From Sphingobium sp. AP50 (lineage in GTDB: Bacteria; Pseudomonadota; Alphaproteobacteria; Sphingomonadales; Sphingomonadaceae): a stretch of DNA of 64,000 nucleotides. Positions 21,101 to 28,251 of the stretch are shown piece after piece (within the stretch, counting starts at the first letter, position 1; the number at the start of each line of letters is the position of its first letter). A model generated the notes under the pieces. That model saw only the letters and a program-made list of their open reading frames with translations. It made no database searches and was not told where the DNA came from. Where the stretch lies: assembly GCF_900109095.1 (NCBI RefSeq), contig NZ_FNYZ01000004.1, forward strand, positions 124,001 to 188,000, in the 5' to 3' direction. Position numbers and translations under genes: made by a program.

Positions 21101-22101
21101 GCGGCGATATCGCCGATGATGGCGGCGTAAGCGACTGGATCGACATTGCTGCCCGACAGGATGACGACGCTGGCGCCATCGCAGGGCGGCGCGAGGCTCG
21201 CAAGCATGGCGGCCAGTGCCACCGCGCCGCCCGGTTCCACTACCAGCTTGAGCGCAGAGAAGGCGAAACGCATGGCATCGCGCACCTGATCGTCGCTGAC
21301 GACAAGGCCGCCCGACAACAAGGCTTGATTGATCGGGAAGGTCAGTGCGCCGGGGCTGGGCGCCATCAGCGCATCGCAGATACTGCGCGCGTCGGGCGAC
21401 ACAGTTTCCCGCACGCCGCTGACAAGCGACCGGGCGGTATCATCGAAGCCGGCGGGTTCGACCGTGTAGATGCTCGTGCCGGGCGAGCGCGCCTTTGCCG
21501 CCGTGGCGATGCCAGCGGTCAGGCCGCCGCCACCGCAACAGACGAGGATCTGGCCAACGGTCGCATCCACCTGCGCCGCCTGTTCGAGGATTTCGAGGCC
21601 CGCCGTCCCCTGCCCTGCGATGATATAGGGGTCATCGAAGGACGGGACCAGCGTGGCGCCGCGACTTTGCGACAGGGCAGTCGCGATCTCCTCCCGGCTT
21701 TCGGTGTGGCGGTCATAGGTGACGATTTCCGCGCCGAGCGCGCGGGTATTGGCGAGTTTGATCGCGGGCGCGTCCGCCGGCATCACGATCGTTGCCGGAA
21801 TGCCGAGCAGCCTGGCCGCCGCCGCGACGCCCTGCGCATGATTGCCGGAGGACCAGGCGACAACGCCCGCCGCCCGTTCATGGGCATCCAGTCGGGCAAG
21901 ACGGTTATAGGCGCCACGGAACTTGAACGAACCGGTGTGCTGCGCCCCTTCGAACTTCAACAGCACGCGGCGACCAACCCGGTCGTTCAGCGCCGCATTT
22001 TCCAGCAATGGCGTCCGCACTGCCGCCGGGGCGATGACGCGGGCGGCGTCGACAATATCCGCAATGCTGATGATGGGGCTGATGACGGGCGATGGGTTCA
22101 T
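21097..22101 (-). CDS. PLP-dependent threonine/serine dehydratase family protein
   Basis: Fold-type II PLP enzyme of 334 residues. The PLP lysine is K60 in HTGSFKFRGA, substrate contacts are in WSSGNHAQG, and the phosphate-binding loop is CCGGGGLTAG near residue 187. Length and lack of a C-terminal ACT domain match catabolic threonine/serine dehydratases, serine racemases and hydroxyaspartate dehydratases. Transcribed away from the TetR gene, it precedes and overlaps lysR. Its link with aromatic glycoside degradation is unclear; it may be an independent amino-acid function that happens to be co-transcribed with the regulator. Confidence 0.88.
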   Translation of the reverse strand: MNPSPVISPIISIADIVDAARVIAPAAVRTPLLENAALNDRVGRRVLLKFEGAQHTGSFKFRGAYNRLARLDAHERAAGVVAWSSGNHAQGVAAAARLLGIPATIVMPADAPAIKLANTRALGAEIVTYDRHTESREEIATALSQSRGATLVPSFDDPYIIAGQGTAGLEILEQAAQVDATVGQILVCCGGGGLTAGIATAAKARSPGTSIYTVEPAGFDDTARSLVSGVRETVSPDARSICDALMAPSPGALTFPINQALLSGGLVVSDDQVRDAMRFAFSALKLVVEPGGAVALAAMLASLAPPCDGASVVILSGSNVDPVAYAAIIGDIAA

Positions 22102-22241
22102 GCGCGGCTCCTTTGTCTGGCTCAGGCTCTAGCCGCAGCGCGGAGGGAGGAGAAGTGCGAAGAACAGGGAAGTAGACAGTTGCACGACATTGCGACGAAT
22201 GTTTTCCCGCGATGGTAGACAGCAGCCCCTGCCCCACCTAT

Positions 22242-22255
22242 ATACCGACCGGTAT
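22242..22255 (+). promoter_or_regulatory. TetR operator 1, overlapping the tetR start codon
   Basis: Palindrome ATACCG-AC-CGGTAT whose last bases are the first two bases of the tetR ATG (22254). The same motif, degenerate in one arm, recurs before the RND operon. The overlap implies autorepression, and a transcript starting so near the ATG would have little or no leader. Confidence 0.65.
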
Positions 22256-22865
22256 GAAAAGCGCAGCGGAACCTGTCACAAGAGGACGCCCTCGGGAGTT
22301 CGATCCCGAGGAAGCCCTGTCGGCTGCGCTCCAGGTCTTCTGGACGCGTGGTTATGAGGGCGCATCGCTGGCCGAACTGACCGACGCGATGGGTATTACC
22401 AAGCCCAGTCTTTATGCCTGTTTCGGCAATAAGGAAGCCCTGTTTCACAAGGCGCTCGACCTCTATGAGCGCGACAAGCTCTGCTATATGCGATCGGCGA
22501 TGGAAGAGCCCACCGCCCGCGCCGTGGCCGAACGACTGCTGCGCGGCACGCTGAACATTCAGACCGGCGGCAGCGATCCGCGCGCCTGTCTGGGCGTGAT
22601 CAGCCTGGTCGCCTGCACCACGCAGGCGGAATCGATCAAGAACGACGTGATGGCGCGCCGCGCCTCGTCCGACAAGGCGCTGGTCGAGCGGCTGGAACGG
22701 GCCAAGGCGGAAGGCGACCTGCCCGCCGGGGTCGAACCAGCGGCGCTGGCGGCCTATGTGATGGCGGTCATGCAGGGCATGGGCGTGCAGGCCAGCGGCG
22801 GAGCCTCGCCGCAGCAACTGGAGCAATTGGTGGAAACCACCATGGCGATGTGGCCAACCCGCTAA
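22254..22865 (+). CDS. TetR/AcrR-family repressor of the RND efflux operon
   Basis: TetR regulator of 203 residues: helix-turn-helix in GASLAELTDAMGITKPSLYACFGNK layout (residues ~32-56) and an all-alpha ligand domain behind it resembling the AcrR/TtgR-type C-terminal region (ARACLGVISLVACTTQAES). I chose ATG 22254 over the in-frame ATG at 22212, because the earlier one lies upstream of the palindrome and adds a proline-rich tail not seen in the family. Located directly before the MFP-RND-OMF operon on the same strand; matching palindromes occur at its own start and at the operon promoter, so it probably represses both and releases on drug or aromatic binding. Confidence 0.9.
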   Translation: MKSAAEPVTRGRPREFDPEEALSAALQVFWTRGYEGASLAELTDAMGITKPSLYACFGNKEALFHKALDLYERDKLCYMRSAMEEPTARAVAERLLRGTLNIQTGGSDPRACLGVISLVACTTQAESIKNDVMARRASSDKALVERLERAKAEGDLPAGVEPAALAAYVMAVMQGMGVQASGGASPQQLEQLVETTMAMWPTR

Positions 22866-22919
22866 ATCCCGTCATTCAGCCGCCATACAGAAAAATTTAC
22901 CAGGCGGTACAGAAAGCGG

Positions 22920-22958
22920 TTGACGCGATGCAGCATCGCATTATATACCGATAAGTAT
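22920..22958 (+). promoter_or_regulatory. RND operon promoter with TetR operator 2
   Basis: A -35 TTGACG (22920-22925) and -10 TATATA (22942-22947) are separated by 16 bases. ATACCGATAAGTAT (22945-22958) overlaps the -10 element and repeats the sequence at the tetR start with one weaker arm. This is the usual position for steric repression. Confidence 0.6.
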
Positions 22959-22995
22959 GAAATCCGGTTGAGGCGTCGCCCTCTAAGGAGGCTCC

Positions 22996-23019
22996 ATGAA
23001 ACACATCTGTACAAGCTAA
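22996..23019 (+). CDS. Seven-codon leader ORF before the RND operon
   Basis: ATG AAA CAC ATC TGT ACA AGC TAA encodes MKHICTS. It is preceded by AAGGAGG at an ideal distance, one of the best ribosome-binding sites in the window, and lies ~40 bases after the predicted promoter and ~190 bases before the first structural gene. A strong ribosome-binding site for so short an ORF suggests translation of a leader peptide that could influence the hairpin directly downstream. It is not rich in any one amino acid, so classical amino-acid attenuation is unlikely. Coding function is inferred only. Confidence 0.35.
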   Translation: MKHICTS

Positions 23020-23207
23020 GTCACTCGACTTGGCGGCGCGCATCGTCACGCCGCCAACATCATCATCGTCTGGCCATGGGGTCGGGGCATCGCTCCGGCA
23101 TTGATGGCTCGTGCAGTCCCGCGGCCGCCACCGGTTCGGGAGAGTATCGCGTGCGCCCGCAGATGGTGTTCGCGGCCGGGTCTGCGCGCAAATAGGGGAT
23201 TGAAACC
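23020..23207 (+). other. Structured 5' leader of the RND operon
   Basis: Untranslated stretch between the leader ORF and the first gene. It contains a perfect 9-bp hairpin, TTGGCGGCG (23030-23038) with CGCCGCCAA (23049-23057) around a 10-base loop, beginning 11 bases after the leader stop, and a shorter hairpin CGGGGC-ATC-GCTCCG just before 23100. No T-run terminator was seen. Along with the leader ORF it makes the 342-base region after tetR non-coding except for those seven codons. Confidence 0.45.
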
Positions 23208-23609
23208 ATGGCCTATATCGATTTTGCCCAGCCGCTGCCTGCGGTTGGGAACGGCATTTCCTTGCCTGCGATCCGGGACCGGATCAAAGCCGTCGCCACC
23301 GGTTTTTCGCCGATGGAGTGGCAGATCGTGCGTCTGGCACAGACGGACGGCCTGTCTTCCCTGCGGGAGCCGGGACGCTGGTTCCGCCTGAAGACATTGC
23401 TCTTCGGACCGCAGCCGCATTTCAAACTGGCGGACGAAAAGCTGGAGGCGTTGCGCCGTCTGGCCGTGGAGGCCTGGCATGAAGGCTTCGCCGTCCGCCC
23501 ATCCGCCATCCGACAGTTTCGCGAAGCCGGGTTCAGTGAGGGACAGCTGGAAACATTGCTGTCCGCCGTCACCGCCGCCCGCCGCACCATCAAGGGGAAA
23601 TATCCATGA
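23208..23609 (+). CDS. Conserved-looking small protein of the RND operon, unknown function
   Basis: Soluble protein of 133 residues, no signal peptide or membrane segment. It is mostly helical by appearance, with FSPMEWQIVRLAQ and FREAGFSEGQLETLLSAV looking like short helix-turn-helix or helical-bundle elements. I do not recognise a family. Its stop overlaps the start of the membrane-fusion gene by ATGA, so it is co-translated with the efflux pump and belongs to the operon. It could be a small cytosolic modulator of the pump or of its expression. Confidence 0.6.
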   Translation: MAYIDFAQPLPAVGNGISLPAIRDRIKAVATGFSPMEWQIVRLAQTDGLSSLREPGRWFRLKTLLFGPQPHFKLADEKLEALRRLAVEAWHEGFAVRPSAIRQFREAGFSEGQLETLLSAVTAARRTIKGKYP

Positions 23610-24871
23610 ACATGATCACAAAGATCGACACCGATACGCAGGCCAGCGAAGTCGGATCTGGCGGCACGACACGCCGCTGGCGCGGCCGACATCTGGCTTG
23701 GGCAGCACTGGGTATCGTCGTGCTGGGCGGCGTCAGCTGGAAATATCTGGGGCAGCCGGAGGCGCAGGCCTCCGCCGCGCCGCTGGCGGCTGTCGGCATA
23801 TCCGCGCCGCTCGCCCGCAGCGTGACCCAGTGGGACGATTATGTCGGCCGCTTCGCGCCGAGCCAGACGGTGGAAATCCGGCCGCGCGTGTCGGGCGCGG
23901 TGACCGCCATCCATTTCCGTGACGGCGATTTCGTGCGTCAGGGGCAGTTGCTCTTCACCATCGACCAGCGTCCCTTCCAGGCGGCTCTGGCCGAGGCGCG
24001 GGCAAGCAGCGCATCGGCCCGCAGCGCCTTGCTGCTGGCGCAGAATGACTATGCCCGCGTCCAGCGGCTGAGCGGCGATGAAGCCGTGTCGGCCAGCGAA
24101 GTGGATGCATTGCGCTCGCGGCTTCAGGCGGCGCAGGCCGCACTTGCCGGAGCGCAGGCGCGCGAACGGAGCCGGGCGCTGGACGTGGAGTTCACGCAGG
24201 TGCGTGCGCCCATATCGGGGCGCGTCTCCGATCGCCGCGTCGATATCGGCAATCTGGTGGCGGGCGCCGAAGGCACGAGTGCGACCCTGCTGACCACGGT
24301 CAACAAACTCGACCCCATTTACTTCAACTTCGACGCCTCCGAAGCGCTGTATCTCAAGTCGCAGCGCGACAAGGAGAATGGCGGCGCGGTCGAAGTGCGG
24401 TTGCAGGATGAGGCGGACTATAATCATCAGGGCCGGCTCGACTTCACCGACAATGGCCTTGATCCACGGTCGGGCACGATCCGCATTCGTGCCGTCTTCG
24501 ACAATCCGGGCAATTTCCTGACCCCCGGCCTGTTCGGCAATATGCGCCTTGCCAATGGCGGCAAGGCCAATGCCCTGCTGGTCCCGGACGAAGCGATCCA
24601 GTCCGATCAGGCGCGCAAGACCGTGCTGGTCGTGGACAAGGACGACAATGTGACGGCCAAGCCGGTCGAGCTTGGTCCGATCGTCGACGGACTGCGGATC
24701 ATCCGGTCGGGCCTCAGCCCGCAGGACCGGGTGATCGTGTCCAACCTTCAGGCCGCCATGCCCGGCGCGAAGGTGGCGGTGAAGCCTGCAACCATCCGGC
24801 CCGCCCCTGCGCCGGTCACGCCGGTCGACAGTGCGGCCCCGGTAGCGGCGCAGGCGACCTTCGCGCGGTAA
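23606..24871 (+). CDS. RND efflux periplasmic adaptor (membrane fusion protein)
   Basis: Membrane-fusion protein of 421 residues. One N-terminal transmembrane anchor (~residues 29-47, LAWAALGIVVLGGVSWKYL), then the first lipoyl half (VEIRPRVSGAVTAIHFRDGD), an alpha-helical hairpin with Ala/Arg-rich heptads, the second lipoyl half (TQVRAPISGRVSDRRVDIG) and a beta-barrel. It links the inner-membrane pump to the outer-membrane channel in HAE-type drug efflux. The ATGA overlap with the gene before it shows coupling; a 186-base gap containing inverted repeats separates it from the pump gene. The uncleaved anchor differs from the lipoprotein anchor of AcrA. Confidence 0.93.
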   Translation: MNMITKIDTDTQASEVGSGGTTRRWRGRHLAWAALGIVVLGGVSWKYLGQPEAQASAAPLAAVGISAPLARSVTQWDDYVGRFAPSQTVEIRPRVSGAVTAIHFRDGDFVRQGQLLFTIDQRPFQAALAEARASSASARSALLLAQNDYARVQRLSGDEAVSASEVDALRSRLQAAQAALAGAQARERSRALDVEFTQVRAPISGRVSDRRVDIGNLVAGAEGTSATLLTTVNKLDPIYFNFDASEALYLKSQRDKENGGAVEVRLQDEADYNHQGRLDFTDNGLDPRSGTIRIRAVFDNPGNFLTPGLFGNMRLANGGKANALLVPDEAIQSDQARKTVLVVDKDDNVTAKPVELGPIVDGLRIIRSGLSPQDRVIVSNLQAAMPGAKVAVKPATIRPAPAPVTPVDSAAPVAAQATFAR

Positions 24872-24881
24872 GCTGAAATCA

Positions 24882-24976
24882 CCCCTCCCCTTCAGGGGAG
24901 GGGACGGGGGTGGGGTTTGGCCCCAAGCGCTGCGTCAAGTGCCCCCCACCCCAACCCCTCCCCTGAAGGGGAGGGG
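24882..24976. repeat. REP-like palindromic element in the RND operon
   Basis: Two 22-base arms (24882-24903 and 24955-24976) are exact reverse complements, each with the core CCCCTCCCCT and nearly palindromic in itself; the G-rich/C-rich flanks inside also pair imperfectly. The whole element can form a long cruciform-like RNA hairpin between the adaptor and pump genes. It resembles dispersed palindromic units of sphingomonad chromosomes. No other copy was noticed in this window. Confidence 0.6.
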
Positions 24977-24996
24977 CTAGAAATGAACCCAAGCCC

Positions 24997-25020
24997 GTGA
25001 TCCGGCTCCTGCCGGATCAC
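24997..25020. repeat. Perfect stem-loop upstream of the RND pump gene
   Basis: GTGATCCGGC-TCCT-GCCGGATCAC: a perfect 10-bp stem with a four-base loop, 37 bases before the pump ATG. Short TTTT follows after 9 bases, too weak for confident termination. It may adjust pump:adaptor expression or protect mRNA ends after processing. Confidence 0.5.
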
Positions 25021-25057
25021 GCGGCCTCCCTTTTGCTCGTTCGCAAAGGACGATCCG

Positions 25058-28000
25058 ATGCGCTTTTCCCGTTTCTTCATCGACCGGCCGATCTTCGCCG
25101 CCGTCATCGCGGTGGTCATCACCGTGGTCGGCGCGCTCGCCTTCATCGGCCTGCCGGTATCCCAATATCCCGACATCGTGCCCCCCACGGTCACGGTGTC
25201 CGCCCAATATCCCGGCGCATCGGCGGAAACGGTCGCATCGACCGTGGCCGCGCCGATCGAACAGGAAATCAACGGTGTCGATGACATGCTCTATCAGAGC
25301 AGCCAGTCGACCGGCGATGGCAAGGTCGTCATCACCGTCACCTTCAAGATCGGCACCGACCTGGATGCCGCTCAGGTGCTGGTGCAGAACCGCGTCGCCG
25401 TCGCCACGCCCCGCCTGCCCGAAGAAGTGCAGCGCCTTGGCGTCGTGACGCGCAAGACCACGCCCGAATTTCTGATGGTCGTGAATTTGCAGTCGCCCGA
25501 CGGCACGTTCGACCGCGACTATATCTCCAACTATGCGCTGACGCAGGTGCGGGACCGCCTTGCCCGGCTCGACGGCGTGGGCGATGTGCAGATGTTCGGG
25601 TCGCGCGACTATGCGATGCGCATCTGGATCGACCCGGACCGCGCCGCCGCGCTGGACCTGACGGCTGGTGAAGTCGTCTCCGCCCTGCGCGCGCAAAATG
25701 TGCAGGTGTCGGCCGGCTCGATCGGCCAGCCGCCCTATGATCGCGGCGAAGCCTTCCAGCTTGGCGTGGAAATGCAGGGCCGCCTGAATACGCCCGAACA
25801 GTTCTCCGACATCGTGATCCGGTCTGACGCCGACGGCCGTCAGGTGCGCGTGCGTGACGTTGCCCGTGTTGAACTGGGCGCGCAGGATTATGGCACCAAC
25901 ACCTATCTGTCGAACAAGCCCACCGTCGTCATCGCGACGATGCAGCGCCCCGGCTCCAATGCGCTCGACGCGGCGGAGAAGGTGAAGGCGGAAATGGAGC
26001 AATTGTCCAAGCGCTTCCCCAAGGGCCTGGAATATAGCATCATCTACAACCCGACCGAGTTCATCAGCCAGTCGATCGACGCCGTCTATCACACGCTGAT
26101 CGAAGCGGTGCTGCTGGTCGTGCTCGTCATTCTGGTCTTCCTGCAAAACTGGCGCGCGGCGATCATCCCGATCATCGCCATCCCGGTTTCGCTGATCGGC
26201 ACGGCGGCGATCCTTGCGGGCCTTGGCTATTCCCTCAATAACCTGTCGCTCTTCGGTCTGGTCCTTGCCATCGGTATCGTCGTCGATGACGCCATCGTCG
26301 TGGTCGAGAATGTCGAGCGCAATATCGAGCATGGCATGTCGCCGCTGGAGGCCGCGCGCGTCTCCATGGATGAGGTGTCGACGGCGCTGATCGCGATCGT
26401 GCTGGTGCTGTGCGCCGTGTTCGTGCCGACGCTCTTCATCACCGGCATTTCCGGCGCCTTCTATCAGCAGTTCGCCGTCACCATCTCGACCGCGACCGTC
26501 ATCTCGCTGATCCTGTCGCTCACTCTGTCGCCGGCCGCCGCCGCTCTGTTGCTCAAGGCCAAGCATGGCCCGCGCGACCGCAGCGGCGATCCGGTCTGGC
26601 GGCAGAAGCTGGGCGTGGCCGTCGATGCGTTCAACAATGGCTTCGACCGGATGAGCGCGGGCTATGGCCGCCTCACCCGCTTCCTCGTCGCTCGGCCCAA
26701 GAAGATGCTGCTGACCTATGCCGGCCTGATCGCCGCCACCATCGCCCTGTTCTGGGTGACGCCCGGCGGCTTCATTCCGGCGCAGGATCAGGGTTACTTC
26801 CTTGCCGTGGTGCAATTGCCCTCCGGCGCCTCGCTCGAACGCACGGACAAGGTGACCCGCGAAGTCGCAGCGAAGATTTTGCCGATCAAGGGTCTGCGCG
26901 GCGCGGTGATGTTCGCCGGCTTCCATGGCCCCTCGCAGACGCAGGCGCCTAACAGCGCGGCGATCTACTTCCCCTTCAAGAGCTTTGCCGAACGCAAGGA
27001 GGAAGGCGCCACCTATGCCGGCATCATGGAACAGGCGAACAAGGCTGTCGCCGGCTATGACAAGGCGCGCATCCTGCTCGTCCCCCCGCCGCTCATCCAG
27101 GGCATCGGTTCGGCCGGTGGCTATCGGATGATGCTGGAGGACCGGGAGGATCGCGGATACGCCGAACTGAATAAAGTCGCGCAGGACATGATCGCCAAGG
27201 CGAACCAGTCCCCCAGCCTCGCCATGGTCTACACCCTGTTCGATGTCGGCACGCCGCGCATCTATGCGGATGTCGACCGGCGCAAGGCCGACCTGCTGGG
27301 CGTGCCACCAGAACGCATCTTCGAAGCGATGCAGGTCTATCTGGGGTCGGCGTTCGTCAACGACTTCAACCTGCTGGGTCGCACCTATCGCGTGACCGCG
27401 CAGGCCGATGCCGAACATCGTGGCACCGTGGCGGATATCGCCAACCTCAAGACCCGGTCGAACAGCGGCCAGATGGTGCCGATCGGCTCCGTCTCGACCT
27501 TCAAGGACAAGACCGGTCCCTATCGCGTGGTCCGCTACAATCTGCTGCCGGCGGTGGAAATCGACGGTGACACGGCGCCGGGCTATTCGTCGGGCCAGTC
27601 GCTGACCACGATGGAGAAATTGGCTGCCGCAGCCCCGGCCGGTTACAGCGGCGAATGGACGGGCGTCGCCTATCAGCAGGTCAGCGCGGGCAATACAGCC
27701 GGTCTGGTGTTCGGCATGGCGGTGTTCTTCGTCTTCCTGGTGCTGGCGGCGCAATATGAAAGCCTGACGCTGCCGCTGTCGATCATCCTGATCGTGCCGA
27801 TGTGCCTGTTCGCGGCCATGCTGGGGGTGAACCTGCGCGGGATGGACAATAATATCCTCACGCAAATCGGTCTGGTCGTGCTGATCGCCCTTGCCGCGAA
27901 GAACGCCATTCTGGTGGTGGAATTCGCCAAGCAGGCGGAGGAGGAACAGGGCCTGTCGCCGGTCGAGGCCGCCGTTCAGGCTGCGCAGACCCGTCTGCGT

Positions 28001-28240
28001 CCGATCCTGATGACCAGCTTCGCCTTCATTCTGGGCGCTGTACCGCTGGTGATCGCCACCGGCGCGGGGGCCGAACTGCGGCAGGCACTGGGTACGGCCG
28101 TCTTCTTCGGCATGGCCGGTGTGACCGCCTTCGGCCTGCTCTTCACCCCCACCTTCTATGTCGTGTGCCGTGCGCTGGGCGATCGCTTCGCCCGCCGCCG
28201 GCCCGAACAGGCCGAACCTGCGTTCCAGCCGGCCGAATGA
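25058..28240 (+). CDS. HAE-type RND multidrug efflux pump (AcrB-like)
   Basis: Inner-membrane proton-driven transporter of 1060 residues, the normal AcrB size. The start MRFSRFFIDRPIFAAVIAV and SQYPDIVPPTVTVSAQYPGAS are hallmark; the TM4 motif has the paired aspartates (about residues 410-411, VVDDAIVVVENVER) that relay protons in the hydrophobe/amphiphile branch. Two repeated halves, each with a large periplasmic loop, are evident; the second begins near residue 545. Shine-Dalgarno AAAGGA precedes ATG 25058. It works with the adaptor before it and the channel after it. An antisense open frame of almost the same span is codon-bias shadow. Confidence 0.95.
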   Translation: MRFSRFFIDRPIFAAVIAVVITVVGALAFIGLPVSQYPDIVPPTVTVSAQYPGASAETVASTVAAPIEQEINGVDDMLYQSSQSTGDGKVVITVTFKIGTDLDAAQVLVQNRVAVATPRLPEEVQRLGVVTRKTTPEFLMVVNLQSPDGTFDRDYISNYALTQVRDRLARLDGVGDVQMFGSRDYAMRIWIDPDRAAALDLTAGEVVSALRAQNVQVSAGSIGQPPYDRGEAFQLGVEMQGRLNTPEQFSDIVIRSDADGRQVRVRDVARVELGAQDYGTNTYLSNKPTVVIATMQRPGSNALDAAEKVKAEMEQLSKRFPKGLEYSIIYNPTEFISQSIDAVYHTLIEAVLLVVLVILVFLQNWRAAIIPIIAIPVSLIGTAAILAGLGYSLNNLSLFGLVLAIGIVVDDAIVVVENVERNIEHGMSPLEAARVSMDEVSTALIAIVLVLCAVFVPTLFITGISGAFYQQFAVTISTATVISLILSLTLSPAAAALLLKAKHGPRDRSGDPVWRQKLGVAVDAFNNGFDRMSAGYGRLTRFLVARPKKMLLTYAGLIAATIALFWVTPGGFIPAQDQGYFLAVVQLPSGASLERTDKVTREVAAKILPIKGLRGAVMFAGFHGPSQTQAPNSAAIYFPFKSFAERKEEGATYAGIMEQANKAVAGYDKARILLVPPPLIQGIGSAGGYRMMLEDREDRGYAELNKVAQDMIAKANQSPSLAMVYTLFDVGTPRIYADVDRRKADLLGVPPERIFEAMQVYLGSAFVNDFNLLGRTYRVTAQADAEHRGTVADIANLKTRSNSGQMVPIGSVSTFKDKTGPYRVVRYNLLPAVEIDGDTAPGYSSGQSLTTMEKLAAAAPAGYSGEWTGVAYQQVSAGNTAGLVFGMAVFFVFLVLAAQYESLTLPLSIILIVPMCLFAAMLGVNLRGMDNNILTQIGLVVLIALAAKNAILVVEFAKQAEEEQGLSPVEAAVQAAQTRLRPILMTSFAFILGAVPLVIATGAGAELRQALGTAVFFGMAGVTAFGLLFTPTFYVVCRALGDRFARRRPEQAEPAFQPAE

Positions 28241-28251
28241 GGAACAGAGAC

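Noticed and set aside
22212-22253. Upstream in-frame ATG for the TetR gene (14 residues longer)
   Set aside because: It would place the operator inside the gene and add a Pro/Cys tail atypical of the family; no Shine-Dalgarno is visible.
22996-23100. Amino-acid biosynthesis attenuator (CATCATCATCGT near 23058 looks like a His-rich leader)
   Set aside because: The His codons are not in the frame of the seven-codon ORF, no terminator T-run follows, and the operon is drug efflux.
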